A DNA stretch of 64,000 nucleotides from Ligustrum vulgare (GCA_963555705.1 OY743183.1:48473466-48537465); one strand, 5' to 3'; counted from the stretch's first letter, positions 49,045-61,702 are shown. Translations and numbers: made by a program. Notes: a model not told the origin generated them from the sequence alone.

Positions 49045-49806
49045 TTGAACAATCTCAACATGGGTGATGAATACATGCTTGAAGAATATTCAAGTTGTGA
49101 AATTTGTTACAAGATGCATTGTAATGGACAATGTTTGTTTTCGGGGAATGATTTGATTACGTCGAAGCTTATTGGGTTTAGACAATATTTGAAATGCCGA
49201 AAACAAGCAATTGATACATTGGATGTGAGTTACATGCTCTTGGGGGATTGTGTACTAGATGATTGGGATGAGGACATCACTCTTGTAGGAGATGGTCCTC
49301 CATTATTGAATGAAAAGGTACTTGCAAAGTATTACAATGAGCTTGCCAATTTGGATGAAGATGATATGCTTATGGGGGATGCCATGTATTGGGAAGAATT
49401 TCGAATGTGGGGGTATAATCCACTCTTGGGAATTAATAGGAAAAACTTGCCTTTGCCCATGGATTCAAATTATGGATCGGTCATTCAATCCGAGGAGACA
49501 TCAACTAAAGAAGATGAGCTTGAAGAGAATGACAATTTAATCACACAAGGATCACATGAGGAAGTGGCAATTAATGAGGAAGAGATCAAATCAAATTCTC
49601 TCAACTTCATTGATTGTCCAATAATTGATTTTGTGATTAAGCCACTTGAGGAGGTGCAAGTCTATTTAGTTGATTTCGAATTGGTAGGCAAGTCACATGA
49701 CATTGGAAGGGGTAAGGTGCAAGTATTTCAAATCAATGAAGAGTGGGGCAAAGCCAAAAGAAGCAAAATGAGCAAGGCATCAAGAGCTATATTTAGAGTG
49801 CCATGA
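49045..49806 (+). CDS. Unknown acidic protein encoded by the nested LTR element
   Basis: A 253-residue frame without stops is the only long ORF of the element. It begins MNNLNMGDEYMLEEYSSCEI and has two Cys-containing pairs near the N-terminus (CEICYKMHCNGQC). Two repeated phrases follow, YMLLGDCVLDDWDEDITLVG and DMLMGDAMYWEEFRMWG. A Glu-rich middle (ETSTKEDELEENDN) comes next, then a basic end (KAKRSKMSKASRAIF). No zinc knuckle, protease, polymerase or integrase motif is seen, so it is not an evident gag-pol remnant. It may be a degenerate gag, an element-specific protein, or a captured host sequence. No function can be assigned. Confidence 0.55.
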   Translation: MNNLNMGDEYMLEEYSSCEICYKMHCNGQCLFSGNDLITSKLIGFRQYLKCRKQAIDTLDVSYMLLGDCVLDDWDEDITLVGDGPPLLNEKVLAKYYNELANLDEDDMLMGDAMYWEEFRMWGYNPLLGINRKNLPLPMDSNYGSVIQSEETSTKEDELEENDNLITQGSHEEVAINEEEIKSNSLNFIDCPIIDFVIKPLEEVQVYLVDFELVGKSHDIGRGKVQVFQINEEWGKAKRSKMSKASRAIFRVP

Positions 49807-51899
49807 AGAACTTATGCGGAGAGTCGAGCTAATGACTTTAAAATAAGCGCTTAATGGGAGGCAACCCATTCTCTATCTTTTACTTGCTTTATTTTTATTT
49901 TTTGCATATTATTTACTTTCTTGCATTTTTTTTACTTTCTTGCAAGTAAATTGGTTAGGCCAAGTCTCTATCTTCTACATTTATTTTCCTCAAGTTGGGT
50001 AGTGTGAAATAGCTCTAATGCATTCTCATTTAATTCTAACATATACTCATATCAAACTTTCAAAGTCAAAATTTGCTTAAAACTCATTTTTAAATCACTT
50101 GGTTCATATTGTCTTTTATCTTCAAGTGTGATTTAATATTGATGTGAATGGGCAAATCGTATTGGATTTATGAGTTAGAATTCAGATGTTGAATGTGATT
50201 TAAACTTTTGGGTCATTCACCACTTAATATCCACTATTTTCTTGTGTTTTCATAGGATGCTCACAAAGTGTTCGATGAAATGCCTCATTGGAGAAATTTG
50301 TATTCGATCGATTGGAGGCTTCAACACAAGTTTGAGGGTGGATTGTTGGTGATTGCAATGAGATTTTCACATACCCAAGACTACTTATGAGTGCCCCCAC
50401 CACTTCTTGGGATGTCTAGTAACTTCTTTCCTCTTACTTTGATTTTATTTTACACTTTGAGGACAATGTGCATTTCAAGTTTGGGGGTGATTTCCTATTG
50501 TGCATTGACATGTTAGATAGCCTTGCCGGCCAGGATTACTTGATGTTTAAAATTGTTATTGATTCATGATTTATGACCAATATGCTACTTGTGTCTATTT
50601 TTATAAAATGCCTATCCATGCAAGATCCTAATTATCTTGAGCACAATAGTCATAATTGATTGTTGGTGAAGTTTGGGAATTGTTGAAGGGTGAAGAGGTT
50701 AATGAGTAGAAGAATTAGGTTGTGAGCTTGTATTTTTAATTTTTATCAACCTATCAAATGTTTCCCAAAACTCTAAATCTCTTGATCCTATTGTAAGACA
50801 AGTTTGGGGGTGATCAACCCGGTGAAGGAGACGGTCTAGACGTGTGGTGATTCCATGCATGTTGGAAATAAATTTTGTGTGGAGTGTATTCCGCCAAGTA
50901 TAAGCTAAGTAATGACCGTATGCTAAAGTTCTAAGCCCATTTTAATTTTTGCATTGCATTGCCCTATCTCGAAGCCTTTTTTACTCGAGTAATTAAGCCC
51001 GTAGGAGTATCTTGAAACTTGGTACCGTAAGTTTGAAACTTGGGAGTCACCGGCCTAAAGCTCGCTACATGGGTCAATTAGAAAGCTTAATGAGTAGGGT
51101 ACACACACACACACACACACTTGAAAAAAAAAAAAAAAACACTTCATTATTGCATTTTCTTAATAAGTCTACCTCACTTCGTAGCCTTTTTGACTCGAGT
51201 TATTAAGTCCGTAGGGGTATTTTGAAACCTGGTACCCTTTGATCTTAAAACAATCGAGGAGTTTCCGACCTAAAGCTCGCTACATGGGTCAATTAGAAAG
51301 CTTAAGGGAGTGGGGAAGACACGAGCATTCATCACGCTAGTTGTTAGAAATCATGCATTTGTACTTGCATAAGGGCTTAGATGAATAGTGAGTTTGAATT
51401 GCTTAGTATAAACTTGAATGTCGAAGCACTCATTAGTGGAGAGTCACCACATTTCTAGGTTGTCGAAATTGTCGGTAAAACGCACCCAAACTAGAGTGGA
51501 AAAGAAAAGAGTGATTTGAGAGTATCCTCTAGAATTGCATCCCGGAAGAGGAAATAAAAATATTTATTGGGGGATGAATGTCACGAGTGGGAAAGAAAAA
51601 GAATTGACCACTAAAGGTGGGTAGTTTTGACTTGAAACCTCTTTACTCATCAATATTCTCGAAACTTAATTGACAATTGAAAGTGACTATGCACACACAC
51701 ACACACCGATCGAACATCGGATTAGCTAAACTTATTTTTGGTAGCATTATTTGGAATCATACTTTTGAATTGATTATACAATTTTGCACTCATGAGTAAT
51801 TTGCAAGTTATCTAACATTGTTGATCTATATTTCACGTTACTTGATTGCACTAGTACATAATTTTGCTCGAGACGAGCAAAAGCTCAAGTTTGGGGGTG
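49807..51899 (+). other. Non-coding internal part of nested LTR element
   Basis: GCGCTTAATGGGAGGCAACC at about 49848-49867 is a motif conserved in plant Athila/Tat-type elements. CAAGTTTGGGGGTG, identical to the purine tract before the 3' LTR, also occurs near 50478 and 50792. A segment of about 130 bases at 50964-51097 recurs at 51182-51312 (CTAAAGCTCGCTACATGGGT). (AC)n runs lie near 51102-51120 and 51692-51706. Confidence 0.7.
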
Positions 51900-53567
51900 T
51901 GATAAGTGTGCGTTTTACACACTTATTGTGCTTTTAAATAGACAATTTATTTGACAAATTGAGCAAATATCTACTTATATATTGTGTTTATCTTGTACAA
52001 TTAGGTACAACCTCAATTGGAAAGAAAATGGACAAGATTGGAGTGCAATTGAACTAAAAGAGGAGCAAATTTGAAGTCTAAGGACTTAATTGAAAGAAAT
52101 CAAAAGTTTGGGGACTCAATTGCAACATCTCAGAAAGTTGGAGGACTAAATATGCAAATATTTCATGGGCATATTTGTAATAAAAGTCAAATTCGATGAC
52201 TAAATTGAAGAAAACCAGAAGACGAATGACTTGACATGCAATTAGTTTAAAGAAAAAGGAAAAAAAAAAAAGCTAAAGTAAGAAAAAGACAAAATATAAA
52301 ATATATTATTATATACATATAATAGGTATGGGCTTTTGCCCATACCTATGAACGATAAATGATGGGCGCTCGAGCCCCCATCATTTTTCAACAGAAAGTT
52401 TTTCTATTTTTCACGCGATCGCGTGTGCAATTTTCAACACAATTTCGATTTTTATTTTCTGTTTTTATTATTTTAAATTTAAGGGCGTGTTCGGCTCGGA
52501 TTGTACGCGTTTTTGGGACCATTTTAGGTCTAAATTTTGGGAGTATAAATACTCTCATTTCTTAACATCAAAAATCCCAATTCCTCCTCCCCAAACCCTA
52601 GCCTATTTTTCTCTCTTTTCTTCTTCTTTCTTTTCTTAGTTTTTGTTTTGTTTGTAAATTAGTTGTAGTTTATTTTTTATTTCAAGTTGGTAGTCTCCAT
52701 TGGATCAAAGAAGCAAAAAGTGAGGTGAAGATTCAAACATTGTTGAAGAAATTTTGGGGCAAAAATCAAGGGAAGTGATTTATTTCATTATCTTGTATTT
52801 TTAATCTTTGATTTCTATATTTTGTGATGTATTTTTGTAAACCTCAACTTTTGTGCAATATTTATATAATGGGCTAGTTGTTTTATGTTGGGATGATTGA
52901 TGTAGCTTAACTTAGTTTAAGTAATTTTAATGTTTGTTTATTAATGTTGAGCTTATTTCATGTGTATTTGTTGTTGAGATTATTTCATGTGTTTGATTGA
53001 TCACCAAATATATGTTTTGTGAAGTGTATGATAATCGAGAGATATTATGCATTTTAGACCAAATAACAAATGCTCTAGGTTCTTGTTAATGATAGAGATA
53101 TACCTTAAACCCTAGATGATCCATTGAGCTATTTTCATAAAGAGTTAATGCAATTGATTGGGCTTTAATCGACATAGAGATATAGTAGGTTAAACCAATT
53201 GATTAGGGTTAATTTCACTCGAGAGAGGTAATTAGCTAAGCTTGAAAAATCGGGTCTAACATTGTAAATGAGTAATTTATTAATTTGCATGTGTTGAGAA
53301 ATTATTTAAGCAAGAGTTAAGTGAAATCATGAATCCCAGCTATTTTATCTTTCATTTTCCTTATTTTAATTTGGTTTAAAATTAGTTTATTTAATTTAGA
53401 ATTTTCCAACTCCATCTTTTAATTGTGTGTTTTATTTGTTAAGATTAAATTAACTAGAGTATAATAGAGTATACATTCCTCGTGGGATCGACAACTCGGA
53501 CTCAAAAAGTCCACTTTATTACTTGTACGCGACCCGTGCCCTTGCGGTACACTATTTTGGGCGAACA
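51900..53567 (+). repeat. 3' LTR of nested element
   Basis: 1668 bases, colinear with 47181-48842. It is preceded by the purine tract TTTGGGGGTG. Differences are scattered single bases and short indels. Confidence 0.92.
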
Positions 53568-53572
53568 GTTAC

Positions 53573-55806
53573 CTTAGTTTTTTTAAAGGTATCCTTAGAC
53601 ATAGGACTGTTACCTATAATCCACATCAAAATGGGGTTGATGAGAGGATGAATAGGACACTGCTAGAAAAAACTAGGTGTCTATTATTGTTAAAACTGTC
53701 TGATCAATATTTCTCCCTGCAGTGCTATTGATTTTAAATTACTTGATCAAATTTGGAATAATCATCTTCCTGATTTTTCAAAACTGAATTTTTTTTTTGC
53801 CGTGCAGCCTACTCACACCATACTGAAAATCTTTGAAATGTGTTTTCTAGGTTATGGAGAAGGGGTCAAGGGCTACAAACTATGGGTTAAAGAACAAGTA
53901 GGTTACATGGTTATTATTAGTAGGTTTGTTATGTTTAATGAAAACTATTGTCCCTGTAAAGATAAAATCTTAGAAGAACCACTTAGTAAAAAAGACTTCC
54001 TCACTTCTGAGTTGAGTACAGATCATTTGAGTGATGATAATGATCACACTAGTACTCAGTTTCAGGTGGAGTAACCCCCACATTTTCAAAATAACAGTCC
54101 TGAGCCCGAGTCTTCAAATTCTCTCCCTAATTTTGAAACTATTCCTGAAACAGAAAACTGAAATAGAAACGGAACTCAATCTTGAAAATTATCAACTTGC
54201 ATTGGATAGAATAAGAAGAGAGATCAGACCTCCTCCCAAATTTGAGGATCCTGATTTTTTTGCTGCTTTTATGTACTTTGAACCTTTACATAATGAACCT
54301 GAATCCTTTGAAGAAGCAATGTCTTCAACTGATTCTAAACTTTGGCTCGCAGCAATGCAAGAAGAAATGGATTCCCTTATTAAAAAATGGTACTTGGCAC
54401 TTTAGTTGAAAAGCCTGTTAATAAAAGGATAATTGACTGCAAATGGATTTACAAAATAAAAGAAAGTGAGTCTAAAGATGTGAAACCTAGGTACAAAGTT
54501 AGGCTTGTTACAAAAGGTTTTTATAAAAAAGAAGGGATTGATTACAATAATTTTTTTTCTCCAATTGTTAAATTTACATCAATCAGAGTTCTATTTGCCT
54601 TAGTTTCTCAATTTGATTTAGGATTAGAACAAATGGATGTTAAAACTGTCTTTCTTTATGGTCATCTAGATGAAACCATTTATATGAATTAACCTAAAGG
54701 TTTTTAAAAGAAAGGTAAAACTTACTTAGTATGTTTGCTGAAAAATCTCTTTATGGTTTGAAACAAGCACCAAGGTAATGGTATAGGAGATTTGACTTTT
54801 ATATACAAAGTCTTAATTTTCAAAAAAGGCAATATAATTCTTGTTTTTATTTTAAGTCTGGTGAAACTGATTTTTTGTATCTTTTACTGTATGTTGATGA
54901 TATACTTATTGCTGGCCTAAACATGCATACGATTGATCTGCTTAAGCATAAATTGCATTCTGAATTTGAAATGAAAGACTTAGGGCATGCTAAAATAATT
55001 CTTGGAATGGATATTTTTAGAGATAAGAATTCTGGAAATTTGTTTTTAAATCAAAAGCATTATATTGAAAATGTTTTAAAAGTGTTTAGCCTATTTGATG
55101 CAAAAGCTGTCTCATTACCTCTGCCTGCACATTTTAAACTATTTGTTGAACATTCTCCTAAATCTGAAGAAGTATTTAGGATGAAAAATGTGCCTTATTC
55201 AAATGATGTAGGATCTGTAATGTATCTTATGGTCTGCACCAGACCTGATATAGCTTTTGCAGTCTGTGTGCTTAGCAAATTTATGAGTAATTCTGGTAAG
55301 TTACATTGGGAAGCCTTGAAGTCTTTATTGAAATAACCAAAACTGATTTTAAACTTATGGGTTTTGTTGATTCTGACTTTGTTGGAAACATTGATAACAG
55401 AAAATCAACTTCTGCATATTTCTTTACTTTAAATTGTTCCCGTATTAGTTGGAAATCTCAGTTGCAAAAACTTGTTGCTTTATCTTCAACTGAGACAGAA
55501 TATATAGTTATCACAGATGCAGTTAAAAAATGCATGTTGTTGAAAGGTTTATTTTCTGAAATTGACTGTATTGATAATTCTGAAATTGAAATTTGTACAG
55601 ATAGTCTTAGTGCTTTACATCATTTCAAAAATCTTGTTTTTCATAGTAGATCGAAATGTATAGATGTAAAATTTCATTTCATTAGAGATATTATTGACAA
55701 AGGAATTGTCAAACTTGTTAAACTATCAACCCGGCTAAATCCTGTAGATGCTGGAAAAAAAGTTATTCCTATAAACAAATTTAAGGATGCTTTAAAGTTT
55801 TTTTAA
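53573..55806 (+). pseudogene. Copia pol remnant: integrase end, reverse transcriptase, RNase H
   Basis: It starts with the last part of the integrase core (GILRHRTVTYNPHQNGVDER, MNRTLLEKTR). A gap with several shifts is followed by reverse transcriptase: EEAMSSTDSKLWLAAMQEEM, NKRIIDCKWIYKIK, EQMDVKTVFLYGHLDETIY, a stop near 54692, and LLLYVDDILIAG (54881-54916; the YVDD site is intact). RNase H follows after another shift near 55330: FKLMGFVDSDFVGN, STETEYIVITDAVKK. At least four stops or shifts exclude function. Confidence 0.9.
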
Positions 55807-55874
55807 ATCTGTTAAAATTTTGATACTGCTTTGTGTATTTTTACAGGACTAGTTGTTATAATTGAGGTGGAGAT

Positions 55875-56189
55875 TGTAAGAGCAATTGGACCAGATCAAT
55901 CCAGCCTATATGTTGAAGACTAATTTTTATGAAGCCCAAGTCTGAATCATATTTAAGTTGTTTCAACTCATTAAACTGGCCCAACTACATTTCGAATCTA
56001 CTGGCCTAACACTATACCGCCTTTTCAATATGAGCCGTTAGATCGTCTCCAATACATCTTGGCCGTTTATTTAGAGATAAGGATGCAATTTTTCTCTGGC
56101 TTTTCAAATTCCAGCCCTTCTAGATTTTTCTTTACTTTTATATCTCTGGCGATTTTGCCTTCTTCCTGGTTTTTAGAGAGAACTCTAAT
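55875..56189 (+). repeat. Copia 3' LTR, left part
   Basis: It starts TGTAAGAGCAATTGGACC after the purine tract GAGGTGGAGAT and is colinear with the first part of the 5' LTR. It is cut by the CACTA insertion at AAT (56187-56189). Confidence 0.9.
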
Positions 56190-56664
56190 CACTACAACAA
56201 AAACAGCATACGGAAACGCGCAAAAAATGTTGTCGTAGGCCTTTTGCAACGTTCATGTGCATGTTGCAAATCGCAGTATTGCCGTAGAGGGAAATGATAC
56301 GACAACGTTCATTGCGTGTTGCAAAAGGATGGATTGCACGTTGCGGTAGACCTTTGGCAACGTTCACTGCGTGTTTTCGTAAATCTTTGGCAACATTCAT
56401 TGCGCGTTTTCGTTTATACTTTTTGCAACGTTCATTGCGTGTTGCGATAGACCTTTAGCAACGTTCTTTGCATGTTGCGGTAGATACTTTTGGTAACACT
56501 CATTGCGCGTTTTCGTTGATACTTTTTGCAACACTCGTTGGGCGTTGCCGTTGATACTTTTGGCAACACTCTTTGCGCGTTGCCGTTGATACTTTTGGCA
56601 ACACTCTTTGCGCAATGCCGTTGATCTTTAACATTTTTTTTTAATTTTTGTAAATCAATATAGA

Positions 56665-56695
56665 CTAGTAGTAATCACGTGCGCTGCACGTCTCA
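56665..56695 (-). mobile_element. Helitron 3' end inside the CACTA element
   Basis: On the minus strand the hairpin ACGTGC-AGC-GCACGT is followed by GATTACTA, CTAG and T. This is a full Helitron 3' terminus like others in the window. The matching 5' end was not found to the right. Confidence 0.6.
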
Positions 56696-56957
56696 CGTAA
56701 ACGATATATAATGAGTATTAAATTTGAAGCTAACAATTTTGAGTATTAAATAAAAGTCCAAATAATATTAATTAGGAGAAATTAAAAATTACGAACTATT
56801 TATAATCTAAAAATATTTCTCCATACAAAATAATTTATATGATTAATAAAATTTACTCTAATTAAACATGTCATCATCAAATTATAAGTAAATGTGCTAA
56901 AAATAGAAAATAAATCAATGTCTTAAGAAAATTTAAAAATAGCAAAAAAAAAAAAAA

Positions 56958-57420
56958 ATGGTGTCGGATAAGGGAAAACCTAAAAAATTTCAACTCAGCA
57001 ACCAAAAATACCATATTGGTCACCAGCAGATTTTAGAACTAATAAACAGGAAAAACATTGACGCTACATTGTCGGAGGTATTTTTCTTGTCCCATTCTTT
57101 TGTTTGGGGTGGAGTGAGGAGTTTGGAAAGCTTGTGCTAAGAACCCAATTAAATAGGCTATTCACGAAAATGAGGCAAAGTACAAAGCATTAATGAAACA
57201 CGAATTGCAGATTACTAAAAAATAATAAATATTCTCTCTTTTCTAGATGATTGTCTGCATTTTGTCATTGTCAAAATTCGTTTAATTGACCCCGATACTT
57301 ATTTGCAAGAGACGAATGATCCTGCTTTGATTGCATTAGTGGAGGAAGGCAGGTTGAGCCTGCTCGTTGAACAGCTTCAGGAGGAGTGTTTATCCATATC
57401 TAACGACTTCTCCAAAGCGT
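56958..57420 (+). pseudogene. Unrecognised gene fragment in the CACTA element
   Basis: A frame begins MVSDKGKPKKFQLSNQKYHI and runs through GHQQILELINRKNIDATLSE to a possible donor near 57077. After a broken part (KALMKHELQ), FVIVKIRLIDPDTYLQ, ETNDPALIALVEEGRLSLLV and EQLQEECLSISNDFSKA run to TGA near 57420. The amino-acid composition looks like normal protein, unlike the surrounding DNA, which suggests a captured host gene. The family was not recognised. A diverged copy of the last exon occurs at 58757-58872. Confidence 0.4.
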
Positions 57421-57813
57421 GATTGACTTTCCTGTAAAAAAACATAAGTAAAAATTGGATTTCAGATAATAACCCCAACTCATCATGAATAGATTTACAT
57501 AAGAACATGTCAACACAAATTCAAGAAATCTTCAAATCACATGACTTGAACGATTTCTTCATGAAGTCAAGACCTTAGGGCTTTATAGGGCAATATCTAT
57601 GATGCAGGCTAGTATTGTGAAACTTAGGGACATTGCTCCATTTAGAATTGAAATGAGACAACTTTGACGTCTGACCAATAACTATTATGTTGAACTCCAA
57701 ATTTTAATCCACCCTAGTATCTATTGAAAACCTTGCCTTGATTGGAATTCCTTTAAATGTAGAAAAGGTAAGAAATATGTTATTGTCACCAGGGTACTAC
57801 GGTTTCTCAAAAG

Positions 57814-57873
<60 letters not shown>

Positions 57874-59308
57874 AAAAAACTAACCTGTCAGTTACCATTG
57901 CCTCGAACCTCATATTCTACCAGCTCATACATCAGTAATCTACAAAAGACCATTAATTGAGTCAATGCTTATAAATATAATATCAATAGATTTTATGCCG
58001 CTTCTATAGCAATCTATGTCACTAAGAGATATGATACATTACTCTTTTCTTATTGAAAAAGAAAAACAGCAAATGAAGAAAATAATTGTAACGATATCGT
58101 CTAGACACAGGATGTCATTGAGAACAATCAGCATTTCGCCAATAACTATTAGCTTTGCTGGCATTTTTTCCTAAACCTAAATGATTAAAGTTTAAGTGCG
58201 CATTACCACAAATCTGTTAAGTACTTGCCAAAAATAGGATAATATTTCTATATGTATTCTTCATGTCAAGAAACAGAATTCCAGTACATGTCCAATAGCC
58301 TTTGATGATCTAAAGTTAATTTACTAATTGAGGGTATTTCACCATTAATTCTAGGAATATGCTGCAAAATGATGACAACATTGAGTTAGATTAACATCCA
58401 ATTTATATCTTGGAGACAAAGTGACCATGCATTCAAGTGTAATAATTTAGAAAGTGTAGCAGAAATATGTCCTTGCAATAATAATGCATGAATCTGTATC
58501 ACGAAATGTGAATTGTATGCTCTTTATCATTGAATTCACAAAATGCAATACCTCTTTTTTTAATATCATTCCTTATGTCCCATTAGGTTTGATAGGATAT
58601 ATTACCTATGAAACAACATCAACTTGATAAGCATTATTCCTAATAAACCGTTGGTCTCTTGATGATTGGGTTGAGAAAAAATGAATTTATCCCTTTTGTA
58701 GGGATCTTACCTTTTTGTTCAAGTAGTTTTCAAATATAAGAAACAATAGCTCTACATTAATTGATCCCTATTCTTGTTTGAAAGAGCCCAATGAACTTGC
58801 TTTGATTGCATTAGTGGAGAAAGACAAGTTGAGACTGCCCATTGAACTGCTTCAAAAGGATTGTCTATCATAATTTACATCTTCTCCACAACGGCATGGA
58901 CCTTTGGGTCTCCCTGCTAAAAACATAAGTAAAAATTGGATTTCATATAATGACCCCAACTTATCATCAACACATTTACATAAGAACGTGTTAACACAAA
59001 TTTTAGAAATTGTCAAATCACATGACGTGAAAGGTTTCTTCATGAAGTCAAAACCTCAAGGCTTTACAAGGCAATATCTATGACACAGGCTAGCATTGTG
59101 AAACTTAAGGAAATTGCTCCGTTTAGAATCAAAATGAGACAACTTTGATGTCTAGCCAATTACTATTATGTTGAACTCCTAATTTTAATCCACCCTAATA
59201 TCTATTGAAAACATTGCCTTGATTGGAATTCCATTAATATTGTAGAAAATGTAAGAAATAGGTGCTTGTCATCAGGTGATTAAGGTTCCACAGAAGTTAA
59301 CACATAAG

Positions 59309-59369
<61 letters not shown>

Positions 59370-59503
59370 AAGAAAAGGTATAAAAAACTAACCTGGCAGT
59401 TACCATCGCCTTGAACCTTAAATTCTACCAACTAATACATCAGTATCAGTAATCTACAAAATAGTGATAATAGAGTCAATGCTTGTAAATATAATATCAA
59501 TGT
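57282..59503 (+). repeat. Two diverged direct copies of about 720 bases, each with a (GA)n tract
   Basis: 57282-57995 matches 58757-59503 in order over nearly the whole length (AAACATAAGTAAAAATTGGA, TTTCTTCATGAAGTCAA, GGCAATATCTATGA, CCTTGATTGGAATTCC). Both include a GA run at the same relative place (57817-57870 and 59312-59366). Confidence 0.85.
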
Positions 59504-61089
59504 ATCTTAAGTTCCTCACAGTGATATGGTGAAAGAAAAAAAAAATATATATTACAACTTCTATGTTAAGTAGAACAGCAGGAAAGTGAAGAAAAACTAC
59601 ATAATAACTTTTTTTGCAGACAGAGTCACCAAAGTCGGAAAAATTATCAGAAGTCATTAATATTCAATTAACCATGAATCACTGTGACATCAATATACTA
59701 CTCAAGCAATCGGGTCAGGTTACCAATTTATGCACAAATTTTTCAACAGCTTGACTACTCTCCAACTCACCCGCACAGACCAAGTATAACAGAAACAAAA
59801 TCAATAAAAAAATCGAAAACTCAATCATCTGACTCAATTACAAACATATCAATTACTAATCCACCAATTTTGAGGTGTGAAAACCTAAATTAGATTCTAA
59901 AAGTATAAACAAAAGGAAAATATTTAAAATCATCAAGATCTTGTCAACTCGTAAGATTCATTTATTAGCACAAAGCCATAAACATATGATATTTCACAAA
60001 TATAAAAGTAAAACCTTCTTCAATACAATAAAACATGTCAATTGTGATTTGAAAAGAACAAAAGATCATACCATATTTCGAAAGAAGGGTACCAATTTAT
60101 GCACAAATTCTTCAACAGATAGGTTTTAACAAAATGTGTCAATCACATACAAATAGAAAAGACATGTTTACCCTGGAAAACACAATCATGAGGTTTAGCG
60201 GGAAGGAATCATCCCCAGTCTTTCTTGCATATACGAAAATTCCACCAGCCTCAATTCAAACCCACAATTAACAATTTAGATTCCAATCAAAGAAATACAA
60301 CTAAAAGCATAAAATGCATATTCCAAACGAAGGAAATGTGAGAGAGGGATCTGGACCTCATAAATTCAAGGAGAGAACCATTTTTCCGTCTCTGTTTTCA
60401 CCCTTCAAAGGGAGAACTCATCCCATGTTACATAAATCCAATTATGATATTACACCACTACTTACGCGAGTAACCAATATTACAGGAAGGAAGGAACTCT
60501 TCAATAATAAAATATTAAAGTTCTACTGAATATCAAGACATAGAGTTGTAATTAACGGAAAAATGAAAGAAGGCCAAGAATTGACCATGAAACCTATTTC
60601 GAGTTATCATTCTCTCCACTCAAGAACATGATATAAAATCACTCAACTATGCTATGAGAATCGAAGTATGCTCTCTCGGAAACCAAAAATGCCTAGCCAA
60701 TTACGAAAATCAATCCTACCTCTGAAAGAGGGAAGATAGTAGGGCTACCAAATTACAATTCAATTAAAAAAATCCTCAAAACATAACACAGAGCTTACCA
60801 AATGTCAATACTTTGATTCAACTTCTGCAAAAGTTTACTCTAGATACTAATATCTCGATTCTTTCTCAGAGATTTCACACGCAACAAAAAACGAGTAATT
60901 CTTGATGTGCATACAAAATAGTGAAATTTACCTAATATACAAGAAGGAAACACAAACCGTACAAGTACTTCAAACTGAAATTCTAAAATGTTCATATAAA
61001 TACATACAATTCAACATATATACATCAATACATATAACTCCGTGTGTGTGCGTGTAAAAAGGTGTGTTGCGTAAAATCGTGACTGGCCG
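59504..61089. other. CACTA interior, nothing recognised
   Basis: Only short frames occur. TACCAATTTATGCACAAATT appears twice, near 59722 and 60090. Spacing of possible splice signals on the minus strand hints at a transcript but no coding exon was supported. Confidence 0.4.
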
Positions 61090-61320
61090 AGGGAGTGTGG
61101 GGGTTTTGCGCTCGGTTCGGTGTGCCCAGACGAGAAGGGAAAAAAATGGTTCTTACCGCTGGTGGAGGCCGACGAGGTGGAGGCCGGCGAGGTGATGGCA
61201 GTGGTTGGCGATTGTGGTTGCGGTCGCCGAGAGGGAAGTCGAGAGTGAGGGAGGCGAGGGTTGCGATGGGAAGAGAGAGTCGAGAGAGAGATGTCGGGTG
61301 TGAGTGTTTGGATTAAGTTA
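61090..61320 (-). other. G-rich block, possible first exon of a minus-strand transcript in CACTA
   Basis: The minus strand reads like a 5' leader: CT-rich (CATCTCTCTCTCGACTCTC), then CGCCTCC and CCACCTCGTCGG units, ending in AGCGGTAAGAACC, a possible donor. The plus-strand 73-codon Gly/Arg frame is probably not coding. It is much richer in GC than its surroundings. Confidence 0.35.
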
Positions 61321-61702
61321 GATTTAAGTGAAATCTTTTGATTTTGTTATCTTTTCAAATTTACAATTTAGCCCCCAATAATTTGTAATTTAGTCCCATA
61401 ATTTTAGATAATATGAAGTTTTTCTCCAATTGAACCCTTTGGCAACGCGCACTACGCGTTGCCAAATGTATCCTTTGGCAACGATCATTGCGTATTGCGT
61501 GTTGCAACCTTTTGGCAAGGCGCAATGAACGTTGCAAAATGCTATAATTAGCAACATTCACTTGCTGAATGTTGCTAAATGTAAAATAAATCAACCAATG
61601 GTAAAATGCAATCACTGAATGTTGCGGTAGACCACCTTTAGCAACATGCAATTAGCGAATGTTGCCGTTTGCATGTTGCAAAATGCCAATTTTCTTGTAA
61701 TG

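Larger units (their letters stand above)
47181..53567 (+). mobile_element. Non-autonomous LTR retrotransposon nested in copia pol (Athila/Tat-like signals)
   Basis: Two LTRs of about 1.66 kb start TGATAAGTGTGCG and end GCGAACA. A perfect 5-base duplication GTTAC flanks it (47176-47180 and 53568-53572). The primer site matches tRNA-Asp, as in Athila-related Ty3 elements. No gag knuckle, protease, reverse transcriptase or integrase is present; one ORF of unknown function is (49045-49806). The LTRs differ at few places by eye, so it is younger than its host. Confidence 0.9.
56190..61702. mobile_element. Non-autonomous CACTA transposon in the copia 3' LTR
   Basis: The left end is CACTACAACAAAAAC and the right end reads CATTACAAGAAAA on the minus strand. 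AAT flanks both sides (56187-56189 and 61703-61705), the 3-base CACTA duplication. Deleting it restores an LTR colinear with the 5' LTR. Subterminal parts (56200-56640 and 61430-61690) hold many direct and inverted copies of a TTTGGCAACGTTCATTGCG-like unit. No TNP2-like transposase was recognised in the 5.5 kb, so it is probably non-autonomous. Confidence 0.85.

Noticed and set aside
61095..61316. Gly/Arg-rich 73-codon protein
   Set aside because: Better explained as the antisense of a CT-rich leader with a donor site on the minus strand.
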